Shown: positions 1 through 5,858, numbered from the stretch's first letter. The stretch: 7,296 bases of DNA from Planctomycetota bacterium (GCA_021795535.1 JAJYPG010000058.1:1-7296), one strand, 5' to 3'. Notes: generated by a model from the sequence alone, not told the origin. Made by a program: numbers and translations.

Positions 1-1
1 C

Positions 2-577
2 AACCAGAAGCTCAAAACCCATCTGGTGCATCGTCTGGATAAGGACGCTTCGGGCTTGCTGGTGCTGGCCCGGTCGGTGCGCGCTTTAGCGGATTTGAAG
101 CGGCAATTCCGAACCCATAGTATCACCCGTGAGTATGAACTCGTGGTGCATGGAACACCCAAAGCCCCGGCGGGGCGGCTGGAGCATCGCCTGCTGGAAA
201 CTCCATCCGGAATGGTGCGAGTTTGTCCAAATAATCCCGGCCATTCAGGCGCTAGCGCCGGCAAACCGGCGATTCTGGATTATCAGCTTTTACGTTCCAA
301 CCGGGCTTTCAGTCTGATTCGTTGTCGGTTGCATACCGGCCGCAAACATCAGATTCGCGTGCAGTTCGCGGCTATGGGTCATCCGGTGGTGGGGGATGTA
401 TTCTATGGTGCCTCCGCGGCGCGGCGGGGGGGTGAGGGCAGATTATGCCTTCATGCGGTGCATGTACAGTTGAAACATCCACGCACGGGAAAAATTCTGG
501 ACTTTCAATCCCCCCCGCCCGAAAGCATCCTGCGCTGGATGCAAACGGCATCTGAACGGAAAGCCAAAAAGCAATAA
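2..577 (+). CDS. RluA-family pseudouridine synthase, 5' end outside window
   Basis: This is the C-terminal part of an RluA/RluC/RluD-type enzyme, which isomerises specific uridines in rRNA or tRNA to pseudouridine in the cytoplasm. The frame is open from base 2, so the start codon lies upstream. The GTG at base 26 is an internal Val codon within HLVHRLDKDASGLLVLA. This is the family's active-site signature, in which the Asp of HRLD is the catalytic nucleophile. Further on are the conserved LHTGRKHQIRVQFAAMGHP segment, the VVGDVFYG turn and the LCLHAVHVQLKHPRTGK strand, followed by a short C-terminal tail. About 191 codons are visible, against roughly 300 in a full RluA-type protein, so the N-terminal third (including any S4 domain) is not seen. 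The target nucleotide cannot be told from this part. It ends in TAA with no clear terminator, and the same frame stays open downstream into an esterase remnant. Confidence 0.95.
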   Translation, partial: NQKLKTHLVHRLDKDASGLLVLARSVRALADLKRQFRTHSITREYELVVHGTPKAPAGRLEHRLLETPSGMVRVCPNNPGHSGASAGKPAILDYQLLRSNRAFSLIRCRLHTGRKHQIRVQFAAMGHPVVGDVFYGASAARRGGEGRLCLHAVHVQLKHPRTGKILDFQSPPPESILRWMQTASERKAKKQ

Positions 578-598
578 GAATACAATTATTTTAAACCT

Positions 599-859
599 TA
601 TTTTTCCAGCGAATTGAATGTTACCGCCCTGACGCCGCCCGCATTTATATTTTACGCTCATGATGATACCACGGTGAATCATCAAAATGAGAAACGCTTT
701 TACGCCGCCCTCAAACGCAACGGCATTGCGGCTAAACTCATAGCGTTCAAACATGGCGGCCACGGCTTCGGCCTGGGACTAAAAGCAACAGATTCCACTC
801 ACTGGCCGAAAGCCTGCGCCGCATGGCTGAAAAAAGAGCGATTTTTGCCAGCGGGATAA
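599..859 (+). pseudogene. C-terminal remnant of an alpha/beta-hydrolase (esterase) gene
   Basis: The frame reads YFSSELNVTALTPPAFIFYA and then HDDTTVNHQNEKRFYAALKRN, followed by a GGHGFGLG loop and a final WL helix. This matches the last ~85 residues of BD-FAE/acetyl-xylan-esterase-like alpha/beta hydrolases. The catalytic Asp (HDD) and catalytic His (GGHGFG) are present. The nucleophile elbow (G-x-S-x-G), the oxyanion region and about two thirds of the fold are missing. Recognisable similarity begins around FSSEL, upstream of the only candidate start (TTG at 614), which has no convincing Shine-Dalgarno sequence. I therefore read it as a deletion remnant rather than a small gene. It lies in the same frame as the preceding pseudouridine synthase gene, 21 bases after its stop. 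A functional 81-residue product is unlikely because a lone Asp-His half cannot form the triad. Confidence 0.75.
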
Positions 860-875
860 AGCCAACAGATCAGGC

Positions 876-892
876 CCGGTGAAGGCCACCGG
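876..892 (+). terminator. Short GC hairpin after the esterase remnant
   Basis: CCGGTG (876-881) and CACCGG (887-892) pair around a five-base loop, 16 bases after the stop of the remnant. No T-run follows, so it is a weak terminator candidate or simply a GC-rich dyad. The 10-mer CCGGCGGGAT overlaps its right arm at 889-898 and recurs at 927-936. Confidence 0.3.
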
Positions 893-938
893 CGGGATCC
901 TAGATGTCCGGGATAGTTATTGGCACCCGGCGGGATGT

Positions 939-967
939 TTGCGTTCTAACGCGATGCCTATTATATA
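939..967 (+). promoter_or_regulatory. Candidate promoter for the YwgA-like/HD operon
   Basis: TTGCGT (939-944), a 17-bp spacer and TATATA (962-967) resemble a sigma-70-type promoter with a start near 973-975, giving a leader of about 83 bases before the ATG at 1057. The -10 region lies in the 11-mer ATTATATAAGT (960-970), which recurs at 3183-3193 in the other promoter candidate. The -35 overlaps the near-palindrome GCGTTCTAACGC (941-952). The -35 match is only moderate. Confidence 0.5.
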
Positions 968-975
968 AGTAGGCA
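955..975 (+). promoter_or_regulatory. Dyad over the -10 box, possible operator
   Basis: TGCCTA (955-960) and TAGGCA (970-975) are perfect inverted arms around a nine-base centre that contains TTATATAA, itself a palindrome. The dyad covers the predicted -10 box and start region. A dimeric repressor bound here would block transcription of the operon. Inference from symmetry only. Confidence 0.4.
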
Positions 976-1042
976 ATAGGTGCAGCGGATGGACGCGCTC
1001 CACGTTGGCTGGCCGAGGGATTTCTTGGTAGACCGGGCGCAA

Positions 1043-1048
1043 AAGGAG
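1043..1048 (+). promoter_or_regulatory. Shine-Dalgarno site fixing the start at 1057
   Basis: AAGGAG with an eight-base gap to the ATG at 1057. It is the strongest ribosome binding site in the window and supports that start. Confidence 0.8.
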
Positions 1049-1056
1049 CTTAACGG

Positions 1057-1542
1057 ATGGAGTCCCCGCAAATAGTTCTGAAACTCGTGCTTGACACCCT
1101 GGGTGTGCCCGATAGCATCGCTGAAGTTGACGATCGGAAGCGAATTCAGAAAGCTATTTACCTGGCGCAGGCGGCGGGAGTAGACCTTTCATACGTATTT
1201 GGTTGGTACGTGATGGGCCCATATAGTCCCGCACTTACGCGCGATTACTACACCCTCGCCTTGGCTTTGGAAGCGAAAGATAATGGATATGAAGGAAAGT
1301 CCCTGCGGGCGGACCTTCAGAAAAAGTTAGGGTCCCTGCAGCCGCTTATGCAGCCTCCCCAAGATACCCATCTCTGTTTAGAAAGCTGGCTGGAGTTGCT
1401 GGCCTCGATACATTTCCTCCAGACCGTTTCAAGATTCGATGATGCGGCTTCCAGAGCTGTGATGGAAACTGAAAAGCCGTCCCTGGCTGATTTTTACCAG
1501 CAGGGGAAAAAAGCTTTGCAATCAGCGCGTCTACTTCAATAG
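1057..1542 (+). CDS. YwgA/Panacea-like small protein, first gene of HD-phosphohydrolase operon
   Basis: A 161-residue cytoplasmic protein with no signal peptide or membrane segment. Its two most distinctive stretches are RIQKAIYLAQ (29-38) and FGWYVMGPYSPALTRDYY (48-65). The pattern of K-x-IYLAQ followed by W-Y-x-x-GPYSP resembles the YwgA family and, more loosely, the Panacea/SocA (DUF4065) antitoxin fold, whose hallmark is a similar KLQKLxYxAQ...W..GP motif. The rest is probably helical, with no catalytic motif that I recognise. The start is set by AAGGAG eight bases upstream. The gene is followed after six bases by an HD-domain phosphohydrolase gene. From memory, YwgA-like and COG1078/YwfO-like genes are also neighbours in Bacillus, which suggests a functional partnership. 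A role as antitoxin, inhibitor or adaptor of the HD enzyme is inference. Family assignment is moderate because it rests on short motifs. Confidence 0.75.
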   Translation: MESPQIVLKLVLDTLGVPDSIAEVDDRKRIQKAIYLAQAAGVDLSYVFGWYVMGPYSPALTRDYYTLALALEAKDNGYEGKSLRADLQKKLGSLQPLMQPPQDTHLCLESWLELLASIHFLQTVSRFDDAASRAVMETEKPSLADFYQQGKKALQSARLLQ

Positions 1543-1548
1543 GAAGTT

Positions 1549-2976
1549 ATGGAATCCTTTAATGCCAAGCGAATATCCGATCCGGTTCACGGCACGATCT
1601 CCCTGAGCAAAATCGAACTTGACCTCATTGGTTGCCCCGCGTTCCAAAGGCTCCGGGGAATTAAGCAGCTCGGCCTGGCTCATTTGGTATTTCCTGGCGC
1701 GGATTATTCACGCTTTTCGCACTCACTGGGAGTATGCCATATCGCGGGAAGAATTCTTGATGCGCTGGTTCGCAATGGCCATGCGACCGACAAAGATTTG
1801 AATGAACGTAAAGTTCAAAAATATCGCCTCGCAGCACTGCTGCACGATGTGGGCCATTATCCATTCTCGCACGCCATGGAAGACGCCCTTAAAGATGAAT
1901 TTGCCAGCCGGAAACTTGCTGATCGACCTGTCGCTGCAAGCGTAATTACAGAAGACTATTTGAACCATGAGCGTGTCGGTAAAAAAATATTGGCAACTGA
2001 CCATAAGATTGCGGACATCCTGAAACTTAACGGTTTTAATCAGGAAGATATTACGTCTGTGATTCTCCGCGAGCGGCCACCTTTGTTCGCCAACTTAATC
2101 AGCTCTGACATGGATGCCGACCGTATTGATTACCTCTTGCGGACAGCACATCATACCGGCCTGCCTTACGGGTCCGTCGACCTTGAGTACCTCCTTACTG
2201 AGATTCGAGTCGATTCACAAAAGCGCATCTGCTTGACAGCTAAGGCTCTGCGGGCGGCTGAGCATTTTCTGTTGTGCCGATACTTTGATTATCAACAGGT
2301 TGCTTACCACAAAACAGTCGCGGGATTCGAGTGGCTGCTGAAGGACTCTCTTCGGGCGCTGATAAAGCACGGAGCGATAAAATGTGGTGCAGGTGACGTT
2401 GAGAAAATGCTTGCCAGCGGCGATTGGCGCTACTTCGACGATCATAAAATTATGGAGTTGATGCGTAACGCCTCCAGCGACGCAGGGTTCGCAGACTCAG
2501 AAAAATTGAAGCTTTCCGCCATTCTCGACCGGCGACCGCCCTGCGTTGTCGCGACCTACAGGTGCTTACCGAAAAGAGAGGATATTTCCACGCATCGCAA
2601 CGTCAAGCAGGTGGTCTCTCAGTACTTGGAAAAATGCGCCAATAAATTCAATATTCCGCTTGATAACCTCCATATCTGGACACAGGACGGCATGGCCCTG
2701 ACCAAGATAGGCTCGCGAATTCCCATTTCCCAACTTGCCGGCTCTACCGATAATCAGAAAGATCTCCACCAACAGGCCATTCGCGTACTCAATGGGGACG
2801 GCAGCGATTCGCTGCCGATCGTGGAGTTAAAACAGTCATTAATGGGAGTGCTATCCGAGTACGCCTTATATGAGATCCGGATATATGTTGCTCTACCGGC
2901 AGACGGTAACAAACTCCGCGATGAGATTCGCAGAGATTTTCTCGAATCACTGGATAACCGGGATAATTGGGTTTAA
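1549..2976 (+). CDS. HD-domain dNTPase-like phosphohydrolase (COG1078/YwfO type)
   Basis: A 475-residue protein of the HD superfamily group that includes YwfO, Enterococcus EF1143 and, more distantly, SAMHD1. Enzymes of this group remove triphosphate from dNTPs. The N-terminal half carries the full core: DPVHGTI (11-17), FQRLRGIKQLG (32-42), FPGADYSRFSHSLGV (48-62), LLHDVGHYPFSH (97-108) and SSDMDADRIDYLLR (185-198). The expected metal ligands are His58, His99, Asp100 and Asp191, all present. FDYQQVAYHKTV lies further on, where SAMHD1-type enzymes have substrate-contacting Tyr/His residues. The C-terminal ~230 residues are the less conserved regulatory/oligomerisation part. The ATG follows the upstream stop by six bases, with AGGAAG (1541-1546) overlapping that stop, so the two genes are probably translationally coupled. 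The protein is slightly longer than YwfO. True substrate (dGTP, all dNTPs or another nucleotide) is not readable from sequence. No sign of breakage. Confidence 0.93.
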   Translation: MESFNAKRISDPVHGTISLSKIELDLIGCPAFQRLRGIKQLGLAHLVFPGADYSRFSHSLGVCHIAGRILDALVRNGHATDKDLNERKVQKYRLAALLHDVGHYPFSHAMEDALKDEFASRKLADRPVAASVITEDYLNHERVGKKILATDHKIADILKLNGFNQEDITSVILRERPPLFANLISSDMDADRIDYLLRTAHHTGLPYGSVDLEYLLTEIRVDSQKRICLTAKALRAAEHFLLCRYFDYQQVAYHKTVAGFEWLLKDSLRALIKHGAIKCGAGDVEKMLASGDWRYFDDHKIMELMRNASSDAGFADSEKLKLSAILDRRPPCVVATYRCLPKREDISTHRNVKQVVSQYLEKCANKFNIPLDNLHIWTQDGMALTKIGSRIPISQLAGSTDNQKDLHQQAIRVLNGDGSDSLPIVELKQSLMGVLSEYALYEIRIYVALPADGNKLRDEIRRDFLESLDNRDNWV

Positions 2977-2998
2977 CCAGCCCCTGTTATTGCGATTG

Positions 2999-3073
2999 CC
3001 CTGATTTGCTCTTCTGTCGGGAAACCTGTGGTTAGAATTGGCCTCTTCCCAAGTTGCGGCGTAGGAATCAGGG
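2999..3073 (+). repeat. Widely spaced inverted repeat after the HD gene
   Basis: CCCTGATT (2999-3006) is perfectly complementary to AATCAGGG (3066-3073), with 59 bases between. It begins 22 bases after the HD stop codon. It could close a larger 3'-UTR structure, but an 8-bp match at this spacing can arise by chance. Confidence 0.25.
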
Positions 3074-3095
3074 ACTGCCAGCAATATAAACGTCA

Positions 3096-3127
3096 TTGCC
3101 TCCGTGGCGAAATGCCGCGGGAGGCAA
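3096..3127 (+). other. Strong 13-bp hairpin between the HD and RNase HII-like genes
   Basis: The left arm TTGCCTCCGTGGC (3096-3108), loop GAAAT and right arm GCCGC-G-GGAGGCAA (3114-3127) form thirteen pairs, including one G-T, with a single bulged G at 3119. It lies about 120 bases after the HD stop and 35 bases before the next -35 box, so it separates two transcription units. No T-run follows, so it is not a classical intrinsic terminator. A 3'-end-protecting stem, an atypical terminator or a binding site are all possible. Confidence 0.55.
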
Positions 3128-3161
3128 CGGGCGGATTGCCGCGCACACAGCGGAGGGACAT

Positions 3162-3190
3162 TTGCCTTCCGAAGCGGGGATGATTATATA
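3162..3190 (+). promoter_or_regulatory. Candidate promoter giving a leaderless mRNA
   Basis: TTGCCT (3162-3167), a 17-bp spacer and TATATA (3185-3190) mirror the promoter candidate at 939-967, including the shared ATTATATAAGT. Only eight bases separate the -10 box from the ATG at 3199, so transcription should begin at or within a few bases of the start codon. Confidence 0.55.
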
Positions 3191-3198
3191 AGTCAACC

Positions 3199-4191
3199 AT
3201 GCTGATTGCCGGAATTGATGAAGCGGGATATGGGCCTCTGCTGGGGCCGCTGGTTGTGTCCGCGGCGGCGTTTACTTTTCCCGAACCGCTGGATATTACC
3301 GATATTACCGCTGCGCAGAAATTATGGACCAGGCTTTCTCCCACCGTGGTTGCCAAGCCGCCGGTAAGATCAGGAAAATTAATTATTGCCGACAGTAAAG
3401 TGGTGCATCGGCTCTCTGACGGTAATAAACATCTTGAACGAGCTGTTCTGGCAATTCAGCGGTTGACTTCAGAAACTCCAACTCCTCTGGAACATTGGAA
3501 TAGTCTTATCGAGAGCCTTTCCCTGCCGCCCATTACTGACGCGGCACCCGTGGTATTGCCTTGGCAAAGCAATGCAGCCCTGCCCGCATTTGGTGATTCC
3601 GGTTCGATTGCGATTGCCGTCAATATGCTCAGAACAACCCTCCGTTCAGCCAACACGCCGCCGGTGGGTTTATGGACGCGCGTTATGGATGTCCCCGAAT
3701 TCAATCGCCTGGTATCGGCGACGAATAATAAAGCGTCTGTGTTAACCAGCATCACCATGATGCACGCGCGAAACCTGCATGATCAGTTCCATGAATCAGA
3801 GTTGCTGTTGTTTATAGACAAGCAGGGGGGTCGTGATCATTACACCCGCCTGCTGATGAATACCTTTCCCGATCTTTCACTTAAAGTACTGCTGGAATCA
3901 TCCCAGGAAAGCCGATATTTAATTACCACCCCCGCCCGTAACGGGAAAACACTGATCATATTCCGGGAAAAAGCCGAGCAACACTCTCTGGCTGTAGCCT
4001 TGGCCAGTATGATATGTAAATATATACGAGAATTATATATGCTCATGTTCAATCAGTGGTGGAAAACGCGGATTCCCGACCTTGCCCCCACGGCGGGTTA
4101 TTACACCGACGCCATGCGCTGGCTGACGCAAAGCGAGCCGGAATTTTCACGCCTGGCCCTGCAACGGCAAGACATTGTGAGAATAAAGTAA
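3199..4191 (+). CDS. Diverged RNase HII-like protein
   Basis: A 330-residue protein with an RNase H fold of the RNase HII type, the enzymes that nick RNA:DNA hybrids and remove misincorporated ribonucleotides. It opens with GIDEAGYGPLLGPLVV (5-20), matching the GIDEAGRGPLAGPVV signature, with Asp7 and Glu8 as metal ligands. IADSK (63-67) corresponds to the DSKKLS motif. LLLFIDKQGG (202-211) corresponds to the VDG strand, with Asp207. EKAEQHSLAVALASMICKYI (257-276) corresponds to the region ending AASIIAKVTRD, and GYYT (300-303) to GYGT. The fourth acidic ligand appears to be Glu260 rather than Asp, by hand alignment. Standard RNase HII has about 200-230 residues; here roughly 100 extra residues lie between DSK and IDK. 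The Arg of GRGP, which helps recognise the ribonucleotide junction, is Tyr11. Activity could therefore differ from true RNase HII. The ATG sits just before the first strand and lacks a Shine-Dalgarno sequence, as expected for a leaderless message. Confidence 0.85.
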   Translation: MLIAGIDEAGYGPLLGPLVVSAAAFTFPEPLDITDITAAQKLWTRLSPTVVAKPPVRSGKLIIADSKVVHRLSDGNKHLERAVLAIQRLTSETPTPLEHWNSLIESLSLPPITDAAPVVLPWQSNAALPAFGDSGSIAIAVNMLRTTLRSANTPPVGLWTRVMDVPEFNRLVSATNNKASVLTSITMMHARNLHDQFHESELLLFIDKQGGRDHYTRLLMNTFPDLSLKVLLESSQESRYLITTPARNGKTLIIFREKAEQHSLAVALASMICKYIRELYMLMFNQWWKTRIPDLAPTAGYYTDAMRWLTQSEPEFSRLALQRQDIVRIK

Positions 4192-4480
4192 AGCGATTCC
4201 GCCGGGAGCCTGTCCGAGTAATGGCCGGGATTGCGATGGGTCTGAAATGTCCCGTATGTGTGGCGGAGGCGACTTAGGTTACGGGCCACAGGTTACTGAC
4301 AGCTTACACACTCGGCCGCATGGGCGCGCGTGATCCGAGCCACAAAAGCACGCGGGGCATTTCAGAGCTACGGATGCAGGGTGGCGTCCTTTTTGGCCGC
4401 CCTCCGCGGCGCGGGTGTCCTTTCCCGCAATCCCGCCCGATCGCCAGCTGCTATAAAAACTTTGATATTTGTCCGTTTTT

Positions 4481-4506
4481 CGCTTGCGTTTTTTTTCCGC
4501 TTGCGT
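4481..4506 (+). repeat. Direct repeat CGCTTGCGT, 17 bp apart
   Basis: CGCTTGCGT occurs at 4481-4489 and 4498-4506, separated by a T-run and CC. Each copy contains TTGCGT, the -35-like word used in the promoter candidates of this window. They may be alternative -35 boxes, a double activator site or chance. Confidence 0.45.
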
Positions 4507-4530
4507 CGCCCGCACGGGTATGGTTATACT
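4501..4530 (+). promoter_or_regulatory. Candidate promoter for the secreted-protein genes
   Basis: TTGCGT (4501-4506), an 18-bp spacer and TATACT (4525-4530). The predicted start near 4537 lies about 60 bases before the ATG at 4596. The -35 box is the same word as at 939. Nothing else in the preceding 300 bases looks better. Confidence 0.4.
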
Positions 4531-4595
4531 GACTCTCGATAAATTGGACAGCCAGCCATTTTGGTTCTTTAGTCCATTATGTCCTTGGATTAGGA

Positions 4596-5816
4596 ATGTC
4601 GTGGTTCGGGATAATTTGGAACCTCGCTAAAGCGGCAGTGGGCCACGGCGCAGAGCAACGCACCAACGCACCAACGCACCAACGCACCAACGCACCAACG
4701 CACCAACGCACCAACGCACCAACTAAATTATACCAACACCCGATTAGTCTTTTCAGCGAGGCCACGGATTCCGGATTATTCCCCGCAAGCGGCGGCCTTG
4801 CCTCCAACTGCTTCCCTTCCATGCTTCCCGGCGCATCCCGGCTATTGCGAATTCCAATTTCTCTCCGGCGCAAGGTCTCTAATTTCACCTTTCTGGGCGC
4901 AGCCACCGGGGGCTGCATGTTGAAGATGTTCGGCATATCCGTACTCTTTGGGCGAGCGGCGTGGGGCCGTTTTGTGGTGCAGGCTTCCCAGCCTGCCAGG
5001 CCGGATATCCGTGAACGGGTACACTGGAGATTCCGACGGCTGTTTTTGCTTACGGCGGCTTTGCTTGTCGGCAATTCCGCTCAGTATTACTATTACACCT
5101 CCTCCGGCAGCGAAACCGCCAGCGTAACGCCCACCGGCAGCGGCGTCCCCCCAGCAAAGACGACATTCAGCGTCGCCAAGCCAACGGCGACGGTTTCGAC
5201 GGTAACGTCCGTTGTCTGCGGAGGCTTCGACACAGGATTGGGAGCTGGCGCAATGGACTTTGGGGACAACTACCTATCTTCCTCCGACCCGGGTAGTCCG
5301 TACCCGCAACCGCCGCAACTGGGCATTGAATTTGAGGCGCAAAACGTGCAGGATAGCGGCTTCAACGGGGCATTCAATTGGGTACAGGTCTACGCACCGA
5401 ACCAGGCCTTTTACGGCGCTAATGGCAATCTACTGGGAACGGTAGATGGCGCGGGCCTCGACACCGGTTTTCCCTACGGCCCTGACAAGGCTCTGGGAGA
5501 TTCGCCGTTCAGAACGGACGACAATCCTGCCACCGCCCCCTCAGCGATACCACAAAACTACGGTGCTGCGGAGAGGATTGTGGTGGCTGATCACGCAACC
5601 ATGTGGCTCATGTACAAGCCTGCCGCGTCAGGAGCGATATGGATACCGATTGACTTGGTCAACTGGAACTGGGGCGGCACCGATCTGTATCAGGCGGGGC
5701 CAGGCACTTGGCAGATTGCGAACACGTCGTCTGCGCAAAACCCAAGTGGGGCATCCACACACACCTACCCCGTTTGGGGTTCCTTGGCAAATAAGTCGTT
5801 TATGCCCGCACCATAG
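4596..5816 (+). CDS. Secreted protein of unknown function; N-terminal third doubtful
   Basis: The open frame spans 406 codons, but I trust only the second part. Residues 147-163 (RRLFLLTAALLVGNSAQ) look like the core and cleavage site of a signal peptide. They are followed by YYYYTSSGSETASVTPTGSG (164-183), TFSVAKPTATVSTVTS, and a Gly/Asp/Trp/Tyr-rich domain to the end, with MWLMYKP (336-342) and VNWNWGG (355-361). I recall similar tails in exported proteins of unknown function in PVC-type bacteria, usually after Ig-like modules. Residues 1-146 cross an octamer repeat and a REP-like palindrome and resemble translated noncoding DNA. The ATG at 4596 has AGGA directly abutting it, which is too close for a good Shine-Dalgarno site. 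Starts at ATG 4917 or GTG 4974/4977 would give a more normal signal peptide. An N-terminally truncated gene that lost its Ig modules is equally possible. The stop is followed after 53 bases by another exported protein gene. Confidence 0.55.
   Translation: MSWFGIIWNLAKAAVGHGAEQRTNAPTHQRTNAPTHQRTNAPTKLYQHPISLFSEATDSGLFPASGGLASNCFPSMLPGASRLLRIPISLRRKVSNFTFLGAATGGCMLKMFGISVLFGRAAWGRFVVQASQPARPDIRERVHWRFRRLFLLTAALLVGNSAQYYYYTSSGSETASVTPTGSGVPPAKTTFSVAKPTATVSTVTSVVCGGFDTGLGAGAMDFGDNYLSSSDPGSPYPQPPQLGIEFEAQNVQDSGFNGAFNWVQVYAPNQAFYGANGNLLGTVDGAGLDTGFPYGPDKALGDSPFRTDDNPATAPSAIPQNYGAAERIVVADHATMWLMYKPAASGAIWIPIDLVNWNWGGTDLYQAGPGTWQIANTSSAQNPSGASTHTYPVWGSLANKSFMPAP
4656..4723 (+). repeat. 8-bp tandem repeat, 8.5 copies
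   Basis: The unit CAACGCAC is repeated eight times without error, plus CAAC. Because 8 is not a multiple of 3, all three + frames read the same octapeptide cycle, RTNAPTHQ; the minus strand reads the cycle VGALVRWC. Gain or loss of a unit shifts the frame. In the present phase the frame continues to 5816. One alternative phase meets TAA immediately after the repeat and the other stops at TGA 4920-4922. Such arrays are prone to slippage and the copy number may differ between strains. Confidence 0.95.
4979..4996. repeat. REP-like palindrome
   Basis: GCAGGCT (4979-4985), loop TCCC and AGCCTGC (4990-4996) form a perfect 7-bp stem. On the minus strand the flanking sequence reads AGWEACTTKRP. Similar AGW(E/K)(A/P) translations recur, from memory, as dispersed hairpin repeats in Verrucomicrobia and Planctomycetes. 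Whether this copy belongs to a genomic family cannot be seen in one window. Confidence 0.5.
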
Positions 5817-5858
5817 GCTTGCAGCCCAGGTGTTGTCCGGACGGTCGCACTTTATTTT

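Larger units (their letters stand above)
4192..4595 (+). other. Noncoding stretch of about 400 bases
   Basis: Several short open frames on both strands lack ribosome binding sites and recognisable motifs, so I call none of them genes. The stretch holds a doubled GGTTAC, the small dyad GCCGC-CCTCC-GCGGC near 4398-4412, an AT-rich segment around 4451-4496, two copies of CGCTTGCGT and a candidate promoter at 4501-4530. The last 50 bases hold scattered GTCC/GGAC words (GTCCATTATGTCC), like a worn minisatellite. I see no clear terminator for the RNase HII-like gene. Confidence 0.6.

Noticed and set aside
614..859. A standalone 81-residue gene starting at TTG 614
   Set aside because: Similarity to hydrolases already begins upstream of this codon, the start lacks a convincing ribosome binding site, and the fold would be incomplete.
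4056..4277. 73-codon + frame overlapping the end of the RNase HII-like gene
   Set aside because: Most of it overlaps conserved RNase H-fold sequence in another frame, and the non-overlapping tail has no recognisable pattern.
4398..4412. GCCGC-CCTCC-GCGGC dyad as a terminator for the RNase HII-like gene
   Set aside because: The stem is only five pairs, lies over 200 bases after the stop and has no T-run behind it.
4724..4732. TATAAT on the minus strand just beside the octamer repeat
   Set aside because: The -10 match is perfect, but the sequence about 17 bases upstream on that strand (near TGAAAA) is a poor -35 box and there is no credible gene to drive.
4577..5074. 165-codon open frame on the minus strand across the octamer repeat
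   Set aside because: It consists of translated repeat (VGALVRWC cycles), the REP-like palindrome (AGWEAC) and unstructured sequence. No ribosome binding site or family motif was seen, and it runs opposite to all credible genes.
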